Assembly: GCA_964521025.1 (NCBI GenBank)
Contig: CAZFPK010000013.1
Span: forward strand, 1 to 64,000
Length of the DNA: 64,000 nucleotides
Origin: DRTC01 sp964521025
GTDB taxonomy: Bacteria; Cloacimonadota; Cloacimonadia; Cloacimonadales; TCS61
Direction: 5' to 3'
Of the stretch, positions 9,591-17,883 are shown piece after piece; position 1 is the first letter of the stretch, and each line of letters starts with the position of its first letter. Under the pieces are notes generated by a model. The model ran no database searches and had not been told where the DNA came from. It saw only the letters and a list, made by a program, of their open reading frames with translations. A program made the position numbers and the translations under genes.

Positions 9591-9843
9591 CAACTCATCC
9601 CCTAATCCCTTCTCATGCAAAGAGAAGGGGAAACGGAAGTCATCCCTCTCTATGGAGAGACGGATCGAGGGTGAGTTATAAATTGGATTATGCAGACCCC
9701 TTTTAGGATTCAACCTTCCAAAGGTAATTTTCGAAGGACTCTAATTTTGTTGACCTTTGGAAGGTTTTTAATTCTCGTCGATGATTTAATAATCGATTGT
9801 TCTCAACTCCACCGTTGCTTAACTCCTGTGAAGTCGAGTCCAA
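9591..9843. repeat. Three stacked intergenic repeat elements
   Basis: The gene-free gap 9497-9845 is packed with elements. A nested hairpin spans 9592-9677: AACTCATCCC outer arm, CCCTTCTC/GAGAAGGG inner arms at 9607-9614 and 9622-9629, closing with GGGTGAGTT. A perfect 13-base inverted repeat, AACCTTCCAAAGG at 9712-9724 and its complement at 9754-9766, follows. Last, 9797-9843 is an inverted copy of the GGACTCGACTT..GTTGAGAACAA element seen at 8614 and 49262. None shows transposase coding capacity. Confidence 0.65.
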
Positions 9844-9845
9844 TC

Positions 9846-12002
9846 TCAGTGTGAAATAAAAATCCTGATCATGATTACCATCAAAATCATGGCAAACCCA
9901 AGCAGCAGCATCAAATAATTATTCGATGCAGTTCGATAGAATCCGGACGGATCCCAACCTTTGGGAAGATTGACGGGTACTTTAACGGTCATCAGAGTTC
10001 CGTCATGTCTTTTTTCTTGTTTCAGTTCATACTCGACAGCAATCCGCGAAGTGTATTGCGAAACCAGTTGATGTTCAAGAGCAACATTCAGAACTTGCTT
10101 TCTTAATTTTTTATTAATTTCAGGATCCCTGGTTTTGATCATCCGATACATCAAATCATCGATATTTGCCCTTCCGAACATCTTTTCAATGGCGGGAAAT
10201 GTCTCCGTATTTTTTTGTTTCAGAGAAAAATCATAAACAACTTTTTGCCCATTTAGAATTCCGGAGATTTTTATTTTTCCTTTAAAACCGGAATTATATT
10301 TAGCAAAAACCCGGAGAGGTCGATCATAAAACACATCGGGACAAATTTTTGGAAAATGCTCGACGATTTCTTCCTTACCTGTTTTTGAATTTTTCCATTG
10401 CACATCGATATCTGTTAAAACCGGATTTTCCAGTGTCTCAAAGAAATCGCTCATCACTTCTCCGATATCTTCATGAGAATGAATGAACCGTGATTGTCCT
10501 CGCCCTGTCTCTGCCATTTTCTTCATCAAATGTTCATTCGGAGCGCTGCCGATCCCGAAAGTGAAAAGACGACCGTTATCCAATTTATCATTTAATAATC
10601 GAAACAGAGTATCTTCATTCCCAACGCAGCCGTCCGTTAGAAAAACAACCATTTTCAGAGCGAAATCCCGGGTTGGAAGACCAAGAACATAACGCAATGC
10701 TTTCTGCATTTCCGTTCCACCTCCTGACTGGAGAGAATTGATATATCCTCTTGCTGATTCAATTTTTTCCGATGTTGATTTCCGCAAAGCAGGACTGAAA
10801 TAAGAGAATTCACTGGCAAATCGCACTATCGTGAAACGGTCTTCATTTCTCAACATTTTCAGACATTGTTTCAAGCCTTCTTTTGCCTGACCAATAGAAG
10901 AACCGGACATAGAACCGCTCGTATCGATCAGGAAAATAACATCACGGGGGATAAAAACCGTCTTCTCTTTTTTAGTCGGAGGAAATACCGTGATCATACT
11001 GTAAGTCGAGTTTTCCGATTTGGAATTAAGCAGAGAAATTTGAGGAGAATTGTTTTCTTTCAGATAAAGTTTCAGATTAAAATCACAATCAGGAACTGTT
11101 TTTCCCTCTGAAAGAGAGATCAGGAATTTCTGTGAATTTTCCTTCTTGATATCGACTGCATGAGTCGATGAAAATACTTCTTTGAGAGGAAGCCCGTCAA
11201 TCTCGATATGTAAAGAAAGCAAATGTTCGTTTTCCATATTCAGAGGAATTAAAGGTGGGTTCAAACGGTGAGCATCCTCGACTTCAGAAGTTAGATAAAC
11301 ATGGGAATTTTCATCTCTTTCCAATTTATAAGGAATATATCTTTGCCCGATAACCATCGGGAAATTGAGTTCATATTTTCCTTTTTGATAATCCAGGTTC
11401 TGCAGGTAGGAAAAACTGACCTGTACGGTTTCTCCCGGCTGGAAATTAGCAACGGAAGTCGTGAAAATATTTTCCCGTTCCTGTTCCAGCAATGCAGTTC
11501 GTTTACCTTGTTTTTTGGCTGTTTCATAAGTCCGTTTCGCTTCTTTTTTCTCTTTGACGACACTTTCGATGATCTTGTTTCCGACCCGTAATTCCATCCC
11601 AATAATCGTTGCTTTTGCCGGAAGCGGAAAAATATAGATCGCTTCCAAAGAATTTTTTGTGTCATTATAAAAAGTTTGAGTAACTTCAGTTTGGGAAATT
11701 CCGGCAGTGATCTTCATCTCAACATCGGTTTTCTTCAAGGGTAGAATGACCTGGAAATTATCGGAAGTGCGAGTAAAAAGAATCCCGCCTTTTTTATCTT
11801 CCTTTTTCAGTTTTTTCTTCCTTTGTTCAGGAATTTCCTTTTTCTCAATTTTTTTGGGAACTGAATCCCTTACAACTTCGATTTTGGTTTTCTCATTTGC
11901 TGTTTTTTTTATCTCTTCATTCTTTTTACGGTTACAACTTTGCAGAATTACCAGGAAAAAAATGAAGACAATGAATAATATTTTCCTTTTCATTTTATTC
12001 AC
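9846..12002 (-). CDS. VIT and VWA domain lipoprotein, probable sortase partner
   Basis: A 718-residue envelope protein. It begins with a lipoprotein signal (hydrophobic segment then LQSC, Cys23). A charged Lys/Glu linker (24-70) leads to a VIT domain (about 75-210, with the typical TYETAKKQGKRTALLEQE block) and a VWA domain (about 353-530) with an intact MIDAS, DTSGSMS at 360-366. The C-terminus has one membrane helix (about 694-714) ending RIFISH. This matches the sortase target proteins that accompany class GN sortases. A canonical LPXTG is not present; the nearest candidate is LPKGW just before the helix, which also resembles the normal end of VIT proteins. The start is GTG at 12002, overlapping the 29-codon gene upstream; ATG at 11993 is an alternative. 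Confidence 0.85.
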   Translation of the reverse strand: MNKMKRKILFIVFIFFLVILQSCNRKKNEEIKKTANEKTKIEVVRDSVPKKIEKKEIPEQRKKKLKKEDKKGGILFTRTSDNFQVILPLKKTDVEMKITAGISQTEVTQTFYNDTKNSLEAIYIFPLPAKATIIGMELRVGNKIIESVVKEKKEAKRTYETAKKQGKRTALLEQERENIFTTSVANFQPGETVQVSFSYLQNLDYQKGKYELNFPMVIGQRYIPYKLERDENSHVYLTSEVEDAHRLNPPLIPLNMENEHLLSLHIEIDGLPLKEVFSSTHAVDIKKENSQKFLISLSEGKTVPDCDFNLKLYLKENNSPQISLLNSKSENSTYSMITVFPPTKKEKTVFIPRDVIFLIDTSGSMSGSSIGQAKEGLKQCLKMLRNEDRFTIVRFASEFSYFSPALRKSTSEKIESARGYINSLQSGGGTEMQKALRYVLGLPTRDFALKMVVFLTDGCVGNEDTLFRLLNDKLDNGRLFTFGIGSAPNEHLMKKMAETGRGQSRFIHSHEDIGEVMSDFFETLENPVLTDIDVQWKNSKTGKEEIVEHFPKICPDVFYDRPLRVFAKYNSGFKGKIKISGILNGQKVVYDFSLKQKNTETFPAIEKMFGRANIDDLMYRMIKTRDPEINKKLRKQVLNVALEHQLVSQYTSRIAVEYELKQEKRHDGTLMTVKVPVNLPKGWDPSGFYRTASNNYLMLLLGFAMILMVIMIRIFISH

Positions 12003-12084
12003 CTGAAAACCTTTTCCTGAACAGGAAATACAACCCGATCGATCCGATCAGGATGGTCAGGAATATTATTTTTGTTCTTTTCAT
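11995..12084 (-). CDS. 29-residue hydrophobic peptide, unannotated
   Basis: A very short open frame reading MKRTKIIFLTILIGSIGLYF followed by LFRKRFSGE and TAA. It has a strong ribosome site (GGAGGATACG directly before the ATG), one membrane helix (residues 5-22) and a basic C-terminus. Its stop codon overlaps the start region of the VIT/VWA gene (GTG at 12002, ATG at 11993), so translational coupling is likely. The basic-hydrophobic-basic layout suggests a small inner-membrane subunit. It is too short for family assignment. The ribosome site and exact overlap are the reasons to believe it. Confidence 0.6.
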   Translation of the reverse strand: MKRTKIIFLTILIGSIGLYFLFRKRFSGE

Positions 12085-12180
12085 CGTATCCTCCAATTCT
12101 TTTTATTTCAGACAAAACTGAAAACTTGATTTATCTGGCAGTCTCCTGATGAATTAAGTTTTCATAGTTACTGATAGACT

Positions 12181-12738
12181 CTAATTCACCCTCAGCACGA
12201 TGTAATCCGTGATATTGAGGAATTTGTTCTTGATCTCATCACCGAGTCTGGTGGCTTCGATTTCCGTAAATTTGCCGTTCAGTCTTAACCGGTAATATAT
12301 TGTACCGTCGATATTATTTCTTTGCGAGATATTTGTTTCGTAACCGTATTTACTTAATTTCTGTTGTTCTTGTTCCAATCTTTTTTTATCTTTGATGCAT
12401 GAAAGTTGCACGACATATTTCTTATGCAAATCGGACAATTTATCAGGTTTGAAATATAAAGAATCAGCCTGCAGTTTTTTTATGATATCCTGTTTTGATA
12501 GATTTTTGATTTTCGTCGTTCTTTCCTTTTCTCTTTGCTCCTGTTCTTTGGTTTTGAAATATGAATATTCGTATTTTTTTCCTTCTTTTTTGGATTCTGT
12601 TTCCGGTTCGGAATTTTCCGCAGAAATCGTTGTTTCATTCTTTGAAACTTTTGTCAGAGTATTCATCTCTTTCTTGTTACATCCCAGCAAAACTATAAGA
12701 ATTGCCAGGAAGATCGTGAGTAATAATGTTCTTTTCAT
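12181..12738 (-). CDS. SPOR-domain lipoprotein
   Basis: A 185-residue lipoprotein with the signal MKRTLLLTIFLAILIVLLGC (lipobox LLGC, Cys20). A low-complexity Ser/Thr/Glu/Lys linker follows (about 25-85). The C-terminal domain (about 108-185) looks like SPOR: it opens KKYVVQLSCIKDKKRLEQE and contains YYRLRLNGKFTEIEATRLGDEI. SPOR domains bind glycan strands denuded of stem peptides, often at division sites. The start overlaps the stop of the coiled-coil gene upstream by four bases, and a TAAGGAGGG ribosome site precedes the ATG. Its position upstream of the VIT/VWA and sortase genes suggests a peptidoglycan-facing partner in the same envelope machinery. Confidence 0.75.
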   Translation of the reverse strand: MKRTLLLTIFLAILIVLLGCNKKEMNTLTKVSKNETTISAENSEPETESKKEGKKYEYSYFKTKEQEQREKERTTKIKNLSKQDIIKKLQADSLYFKPDKLSDLHKKYVVQLSCIKDKKRLEQEQQKLSKYGYETNISQRNNIDGTIYYRLRLNGKFTEIEATRLGDEIKNKFLNITDYIVLRVN

Positions 12739-13325
12739 TTTCCCTCCTTAAATAGTTCTGTTATTTGGATTTGGACCGGTTCGATCCGGAAATTTTCCAT
12801 GTTTTTTCTCATTTTGCGCGTTCCGTATTTCTGAATAAATTCTTTCATCGATCTGTCTTTGATGAAAATAGAATCTCCCAGAGCCGTGATATTGGAAAAT
12901 AAATTTTCCATACTTTGAGTTTGTTTTTCTTCCAAACGCTCGAGTGTGTTTCGGAGAACAACGATCTTATCTTCCAGATTTTGATTTTTGAGACGATTGA
13001 TCTCCTCGATCGATGCCGAATTACCGGCAAATTCATGTAACCGGGAAGTAATGATCGAATCTTCATCTTTTAGTTTTTCGACAATTGCTTCATAACCGGC
13101 AAAAGCCGAATTGAATTTTTCCAGGTTCGATTTCATCTTTTTATGAAGTTCCTGTAAAAAATCGACCCGCTTCCTGACGCTTTCGTCATAATTGTCCAAT
13201 CTCTGAAATTGTTTTTCCAGGTTTGCTCTTTCAACTTCCAGGTGATAATGCAAACCCGTACTGACAACTCCAACCAACAGCAGCACGAAAATTATCAGTG
13301 CTGTATTCAAATTTGTTCTGATCAT
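12735..13325 (-). CDS. Membrane-anchored coiled-coil protein
   Basis: A 196-residue protein with an N-terminal membrane helix (residues 8-26, TALIIFVLLLVGVVSTGLHY) and a long periplasmic or cytoplasmic coiled coil (about 30-165, heptads such as RANLEKQFQRLDNYDESV and LKNQNLEDKIVVLRNTLERL). There is no known enzyme motif. It is the first gene of the envelope cluster, overlaps the SPOR lipoprotein gene by four bases, and has a clear AAGGAGG ribosome site. The layout is that of a scaffold or tether protein for the lipoproteins encoded downstream. Confidence 0.65.
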   Translation of the reverse strand: MIRTNLNTALIIFVLLLVGVVSTGLHYHLEVERANLEKQFQRLDNYDESVRKRVDFLQELHKKMKSNLEKFNSAFAGYEAIVEKLKDEDSIITSRLHEFAGNSASIEEINRLKNQNLEDKIVVLRNTLERLEEKQTQSMENLFSNITALGDSIFIKDRSMKEFIQKYGTRKMRKNMENFRIEPVQIQITELFKEGK

Positions 13326-13739
13326 GATTTCCTCCTTGTCGCGGCATGATTTTATGAAGCCGGACTCTTTTTTTTGATCACGACTATTTAACGAGCATCG
13401 ATTATACCAAAACCGGTTTCAGATAAATTTATTCTCTTATCTCATTGAAATAAAAGGTGTTGTGGAATGAAATAAAAGTCAATACGAATTATAACCAAAT
13501 CTCTAATTGATAATATTACGGACAGATTATAATTATTATATTAGATTTATCTTAAATTTAGCGATACTAAAATTATGGTTTATCTCAAATAATTTTTAAA
13601 AAATATAATCTTTGAAAATTATTAAACCAAAATTGTTAAATACTACTTTTAAAACAAAACTCAAAAAATCCATTTGACACCAAACTGCTATTTAAAATCT
13701 TCCGTTTCATATTTCAAATAAATATTAAAGGAGAACTTT
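13326..13739. other. AT-rich divergent intergenic region
   Basis: This 414-base gap separates the minus-strand envelope cluster from the plus-strand asnA and must contain both promoters. It is very AT-rich (runs such as AATATAATCTTTGAAAATTA) with no open frame, RNA gene or clear inverted repeat that I can support. The asnA ribosome site AAAGGAGAAC lies at its right edge. Confidence 0.5.
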
Positions 13740-14870
13740 ATGAGTGATTTAAAAAAAGCAGACCTGGCAGGTCCGGGTATCGGAAATTATGATGATGTGG
13801 AGAAAATTTTACCGGGTGATTACAAATCGATCCTGACTCCAAAAGAAACAATGAAAGCACTTTTTGCCGTGAAGGATTACATTGAAAAAAATCTTTGTAA
13901 AGAGTTGAATCTTCTCATGGTGCAGGTTCCATTGATCGTAGATTTGAACAGCGGCGTTAATGATTACCTGGATCGTGACGGTTCGAGAACGCCGATCGAT
14001 TTTAAATGCGGGTTAGGTCTCGAAGAACCGATCCGGGCGCAGGTTGTTCAAGCCGCAACAAAGTGGAAAAGAATGGCTTTGAAGCAATTTGACTGTGAGA
14101 TTGGAGAAGGTGTCTGCACGGATATGAAAGCAGTCAGGAAGGATTATTTCCTGGATCACGATCATTCTTCTTATGTCGATCAATGGGATTGGGAAAGAGT
14201 TATGACCGCAGATCAGAGAAATCTCGAATTCCTGAAGGAAGTTGTGACAAAGATCTGGAAAGTCATTTGTGGAGCAGGAAAGCTTGCCCAGGAACTTTAC
14301 CCGCAGTTGAAAGACAGCAGATATCCTGATTTCCCGGAAGAATTAAAATTCCTTCATGCAGAAGAAATCCTGGAAATGTATCCTGACCTTCCGCGTAAAC
14401 AGAGAGAAACCGAGATCATAAAAAAATATCCTGCAGTGTTCATTATCGGGATCGGCTGGGTTCTTGAAGATGGTTATCCGCATGAAATGAGAGCTGCTGA
14501 TTATGATGATTGGGTAACGGAAACTATCTCTAAAGATGAAAAGAAAATGCACGGTCTGAATGGAGATATCCTGGTTTGGAATCCGGTTACAAAGCGTCGT
14601 CACGAACTGACTTCCATGGGAATCCGCGTAACAAAAGATACCCTTAAAAAGCAACTTGAGATCACAGGTCAGTCCGACTTCCTGAACCTTCCCTACCATC
14701 AGGCGATCTTAAATGATGAAATTCCTTTAAGCATCGGAGGAGGGATCGGACAATCCCGAACTTATATGTACTTACTTAGAAAAGCCCATCTTGGCGAAGT
14801 TAGCGTAACTGTCTGGCCGCAGAAACTTAAAGAGATTTGTGAAAAGAAAAATATCAAGGTTCTTGAATAA
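13740..14870 (+). CDS. asnA: Aspartate-ammonia ligase
   Basis: Ammonia-dependent asparagine synthetase: aspartate + NH3 + ATP gives asparagine, AMP and PPi. It is a class II synthetase-like fold related to AspRS. Family features include VQVPLIVDLNSGVNDYLDRD near residues 60-80, a QFDCEIGEGVCTDMKAVR stretch, and the C-terminal GGGIGQSRTYMYL (motif 3 equivalent). The protein has 376 residues against about 330 in E. coli, with small insertions and no loss. A good AAAGGAG ribosome site precedes the ATG. An L-asparaginase that would run the reverse hydrolysis is encoded at 24745, so Asn/Asp balance is presumably controlled. Confidence 0.95.
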   Translation: MSDLKKADLAGPGIGNYDDVEKILPGDYKSILTPKETMKALFAVKDYIEKNLCKELNLLMVQVPLIVDLNSGVNDYLDRDGSRTPIDFKCGLGLEEPIRAQVVQAATKWKRMALKQFDCEIGEGVCTDMKAVRKDYFLDHDHSSYVDQWDWERVMTADQRNLEFLKEVVTKIWKVICGAGKLAQELYPQLKDSRYPDFPEELKFLHAEEILEMYPDLPRKQRETEIIKKYPAVFIIGIGWVLEDGYPHEMRAADYDDWVTETISKDEKKMHGLNGDILVWNPVTKRRHELTSMGIRVTKDTLKKQLEITGQSDFLNLPYHQAILNDEIPLSIGGGIGQSRTYMYLLRKAHLGEVSVTVWPQKLKEICEKKNIKVLE

Positions 14871-14880
14871 AGAAAATTTC

Positions 14881-15013
14881 CCTTCCGAAGTCTTCTTTCA
14901 ATTTTTCTCAAATCAGAGGTTTCGGAAGGTTGGATAGATGTCTGACTTGTTTGTTAAGATTTTGAACTTTCCGAATCTTATTTGAGAATTCCTTTGTGGG
15001 AAGCTTCGGAAAG
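14881..15013. repeat. Two tandem hairpins of the TTCGGAAAG family
   Basis: Between asnA and the aldehyde dehydrogenase, CCTTCCGAA (14881-14889) pairs with TTCGGAAGG (14921-14929), and CTTTCCGAA (14967-14975) pairs with TTCGGAAAG (15005-15013). The second encloses GAGAATTCCTTTGTG and closely matches the element at 4677-4725. No U-tract follows directly, so a terminator role is unproven. Confidence 0.6.
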
Positions 15014-15036
15014 AAAAAGTTTGAAATAGGAGAAAT

Positions 15037-16455
15037 ATGGCAAATATCGATATTGACGAAATTATGAGAAAAGCAAAAAAAACTGCTGCCATATTTAGAA
15101 AATTCAATCAGGAACAAACTGATAAAATAGTTAAAGCAGTTTATGAAGCCGGTTTCAACAACAGAGTCCAGCTGGCAAAACTTGCTCATCAAGAAACAAA
15201 ATTGGGAGTCTGGAAAGATAAGGTTTTTAAAAATGTTATAGCAACTCATTATTTATATAATGACATCAAAGACCTGAAAACAGTCGGAATTATCTCAGAG
15301 GAAAAAAACGGCAATGTCCTGGAAATTGCCAAACCGATCGGTCCAATTTTTGCTGTTACACCCATCACCAATCCAACTTCGACAATTCTATTTAAAATCC
15401 TGATCTCTTTGAAAACAAGAAATCCAATCATCATTCGACCACACGGAGCTGCGAAGAAAAGTTCTATCAAAGCAGCTCGTATTTGCTATGAAGCTGCCTT
15501 AAATGCAGGAGCTCCTGAAAATTGTATCCAGTGGATCAAACGCTCATCCCAGGAAGAAACAATTGCTTTTATGAGACATAAAAATACTGCCTTGATCCTT
15601 GCTACCGGTTCAGTCGGATTAGTAAAAGCAGCATACAGTTCAGGAAATCCTGCAATCGGGATCGGACCGGGGAATGTTCCTGTTTATATCGGAGAAAGTG
15701 CGGATGTTCCGTTTGCAGTGAAGCAGATATTTCTATCCAAGACATTCGACAACGGAACTGTCTGCGCCAGTGAACAGGCAATGGTCGTGAAAAAATGTCA
15801 TGTCGAGGAAGTTATCAAACAGTTTAAAAAACACAAAGCCCATTTTTTATCAGAGGAAGAGATCTCACGACTCGAACCGGTCGCTTTTAACAAAGTCAAT
15901 AATGTCATGAATGTGGAAGTTATCGGTCAACCGGCTGCTGAAATTGCAAAAATGGCTAAGATCGATGTTCCTTCCGATACGACCATGCTTATTGCAAAAC
16001 TGGATAAAGTCGGGATAGAATCTCCTCTTTCCCTGGAAATTCTCGCACCAATCCTTGCTTTTTATGTTGCCGAGGATTTTGAACACGGTATTAAAATATG
16101 CCGGGAAATAAATCTTCACGGAGGTCTGGGACATACTGTCAGCATATTTTCCCGGGATGAAGAAAAGATCAAATATTTTGCCGAAGTAATGAATGCAGGC
16201 AGGATCGTGATCAATACACCTTCTTCGCAAGGAGCTCTAGGCGGATCATTCAATATCCTTCAACCTTCTTTAACTTTAGGCTGCGGCACCGGCGGGAACA
16301 ACATAACAGCGGATAATATCAGTGCTAAACATCTGCTTAATATCCAACGGATCGCTAAAAGAAAAACCAGCAAATGCCTGAAATGTTCCTACTTAAACCA
16401 GTTAAGAAAAACCATCGATGCCGAAGATCTTAAAAAAAAATGTGAAGAATGTTAG
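15037..16455 (+). CDS. CoA-acylating aldehyde dehydrogenase
   Basis: A 472-residue NAD-dependent aldehyde dehydrogenase of the acylating type (acetaldehyde + CoA + NAD to acetyl-CoA), like the N-terminal half of AdhE and EutE/PduP. Visible are the cofactor-binding PIGPIFAVTPITNPTST (about 100-116), the ATGSVGLVKAA turn near 190, GIGPGNVPVYI at 207-217, and the catalytic Cys243 in DNGTVCASEQ. The C-terminus after the family end carries CLKC and CEEC in the last 30 residues, a possible metal-binding tail not typical of AdhE or EutE. There is no alcohol dehydrogenase domain and no shell-targeting peptide at the N-terminus. The ribosome site is ATAGGAG. It lies between asnA and the kinase fusion, all on the plus strand. 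Confidence 0.88.
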   Translation: MANIDIDEIMRKAKKTAAIFRKFNQEQTDKIVKAVYEAGFNNRVQLAKLAHQETKLGVWKDKVFKNVIATHYLYNDIKDLKTVGIISEEKNGNVLEIAKPIGPIFAVTPITNPTSTILFKILISLKTRNPIIIRPHGAAKKSSIKAARICYEAALNAGAPENCIQWIKRSSQEETIAFMRHKNTALILATGSVGLVKAAYSSGNPAIGIGPGNVPVYIGESADVPFAVKQIFLSKTFDNGTVCASEQAMVVKKCHVEEVIKQFKKHKAHFLSEEEISRLEPVAFNKVNNVMNVEVIGQPAAEIAKMAKIDVPSDTTMLIAKLDKVGIESPLSLEILAPILAFYVAEDFEHGIKICREINLHGGLGHTVSIFSRDEEKIKYFAEVMNAGRIVINTPSSQGALGGSFNILQPSLTLGCGTGGNNITADNISAKHLLNIQRIAKRKTSKCLKCSYLNQLRKTIDAEDLKKKCEEC

Positions 16456-16542
16456 ATTTAACACATCGATCCGGCAAAAACCGGATAAAAGATTTTAAAC
16501 CTTGAAGGTTTAAAAAATTGAAATTCCAATACAAAAAATAAA

Positions 16543-17883
16543 ATGAGCAATCTGAAATTTGTCATCAAACGCAGCGGAGCAAAAGTTCCTTTTCAAAAAA
16601 AAAGGATAATGAATGCTATTTACCGGGCAGCAGTTGCTGTTGGAGGCAGCGATAAACAAGCTGCTGAAAAACTTGCGGAAAAAGTTATCCGGAATTTGGA
16701 AAAGTCTTCTCCTGAAAGTCATATTCCTCACATCGAAGAAATCCAGGATTCAGTGGAAAAAGTGCTGATCAAAAACGGACATTCTCAGGTTGCAAAGGCT
16801 TATATTTTATACCGGGAAGAAAAAAAACAGGAAAGAAAAAAAAAGGGGAAACACGATTCTATCTTTTCGGAAAATATTCCCTGGAACAAGATCTGGAGAG
16901 TTCTCGACTGGGCAGTAAACCATGATCTGCATACGATCGAGAAATTGAATTGGCGAATCGATAATGGTGAATTCCCGGCGATCGTGAATGAATCGGAAAT
17001 CGCTTATGAAAACGAAGTCTCGACCGCTGCCGAATTGATTATCGAAAAAAGTAAAAATCTTAAAATGGTGATGATCAGCGGACCATCATCCTCAGGGAAA
17101 ACAACAACAACGATCAAACTTGAAACCCTGTTGAAAAAAAGAGGATTGAAATTCAAAGCCTGGAATGTGGATAATTATTTCTTCGACCTGCAAATGCACC
17201 CCGAAGACGAATTCGGAGATTTTGATTTTGAAACTCCACAAGCTCTTGACCTTCCTTTAATCAATGAACATTTAAAAAATCTCTTTGAGGGAAAAGAAGT
17301 AAGAATCCCTTGTTATGATTTCAAAACCGGAACAAGATATCTGGACAAAACTCCGATAAAACTCGATAAAAATGAAATTTTATTGATCGATAGTCTGCAT
17401 GGTCTTTTTCCCGGATTCAGTAAGGAAATTCCCGCTGAAAATAAATTTAAACTCTATCTCGAACCACTTTTGCAGATGAAAGGACCTGATAACAAATTCA
17501 TCCGCTGGACAGACCTGCGCATGATCAGGAGAATGCTGCGCGATGCTGCTCATCGAGCATATAAACCCGAACAAACACTGGAACATTGGCATTATGTTCG
17601 CAGGAGTGAAAAGCGCAATATCATTCCTTATATCAATACTGCTGATTTTATCATCAATAGCAGTATGCCTTATGAAATCCCCTTGTATAAAGCACGCTTA
17701 CTTAATGAGTTCCTTGAGTGGACAATAAAATATGAAGATGATCCATTACGGGAAGATGCGTATAAAAGAGCCCTACGAATTTATAACATCCTGGATGAGG
17801 TTGTCGAAGTCGAGGATGATTCTCCTGTTCCCGATGATTCGGTTTTGAGAGAATTTATCGGTGGGAGTTGTTTGGAGTATTAA
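16543..17883 (+). CDS. ATP-cone / uridine-kinase-like fusion protein
   Basis: A 446-residue two-domain protein. Residues 1-95 form an ATP-cone (VIKRSGAKVPFQKKRIMNAI, then VEKVLIKNGHSQVAKAYILYR), the nucleotide-sensing module of ribonucleotide reductases and NrdR. A short basic linker (KKQERKKKGK) leads to a P-loop kinase of the uridine kinase/phosphoribulokinase superfamily, with Walker A SGPSSSGKTTTT at about 180-191, a DNYFFD segment and LIDSLHGLF as the Walker B-like strand. The combination suggests a nucleoside or sugar-nucleoside kinase controlled by ATP/dATP. The substrate is not readable. The ribosome site is weak. It follows the aldehyde dehydrogenase by 87 bases. Confidence 0.8.
   Translation: MSNLKFVIKRSGAKVPFQKKRIMNAIYRAAVAVGGSDKQAAEKLAEKVIRNLEKSSPESHIPHIEEIQDSVEKVLIKNGHSQVAKAYILYREEKKQERKKKGKHDSIFSENIPWNKIWRVLDWAVNHDLHTIEKLNWRIDNGEFPAIVNESEIAYENEVSTAAELIIEKSKNLKMVMISGPSSSGKTTTTIKLETLLKKRGLKFKAWNVDNYFFDLQMHPEDEFGDFDFETPQALDLPLINEHLKNLFEGKEVRIPCYDFKTGTRYLDKTPIKLDKNEILLIDSLHGLFPGFSKEIPAENKFKLYLEPLLQMKGPDNKFIRWTDLRMIRRMLRDAAHRAYKPEQTLEHWHYVRRSEKRNIIPYINTADFIINSSMPYEIPLYKARLLNEFLEWTIKYEDDPLREDAYKRALRIYNILDEVVEVEDDSPVPDDSVLREFIGGSCLEY

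Noticed and set aside
15037..17883. A bacterial microcompartment operon around the acylating aldehyde dehydrogenase
   Set aside because: No shell protein genes flank it and no encapsulation peptide is visible; the enzyme alone does not imply a compartment.
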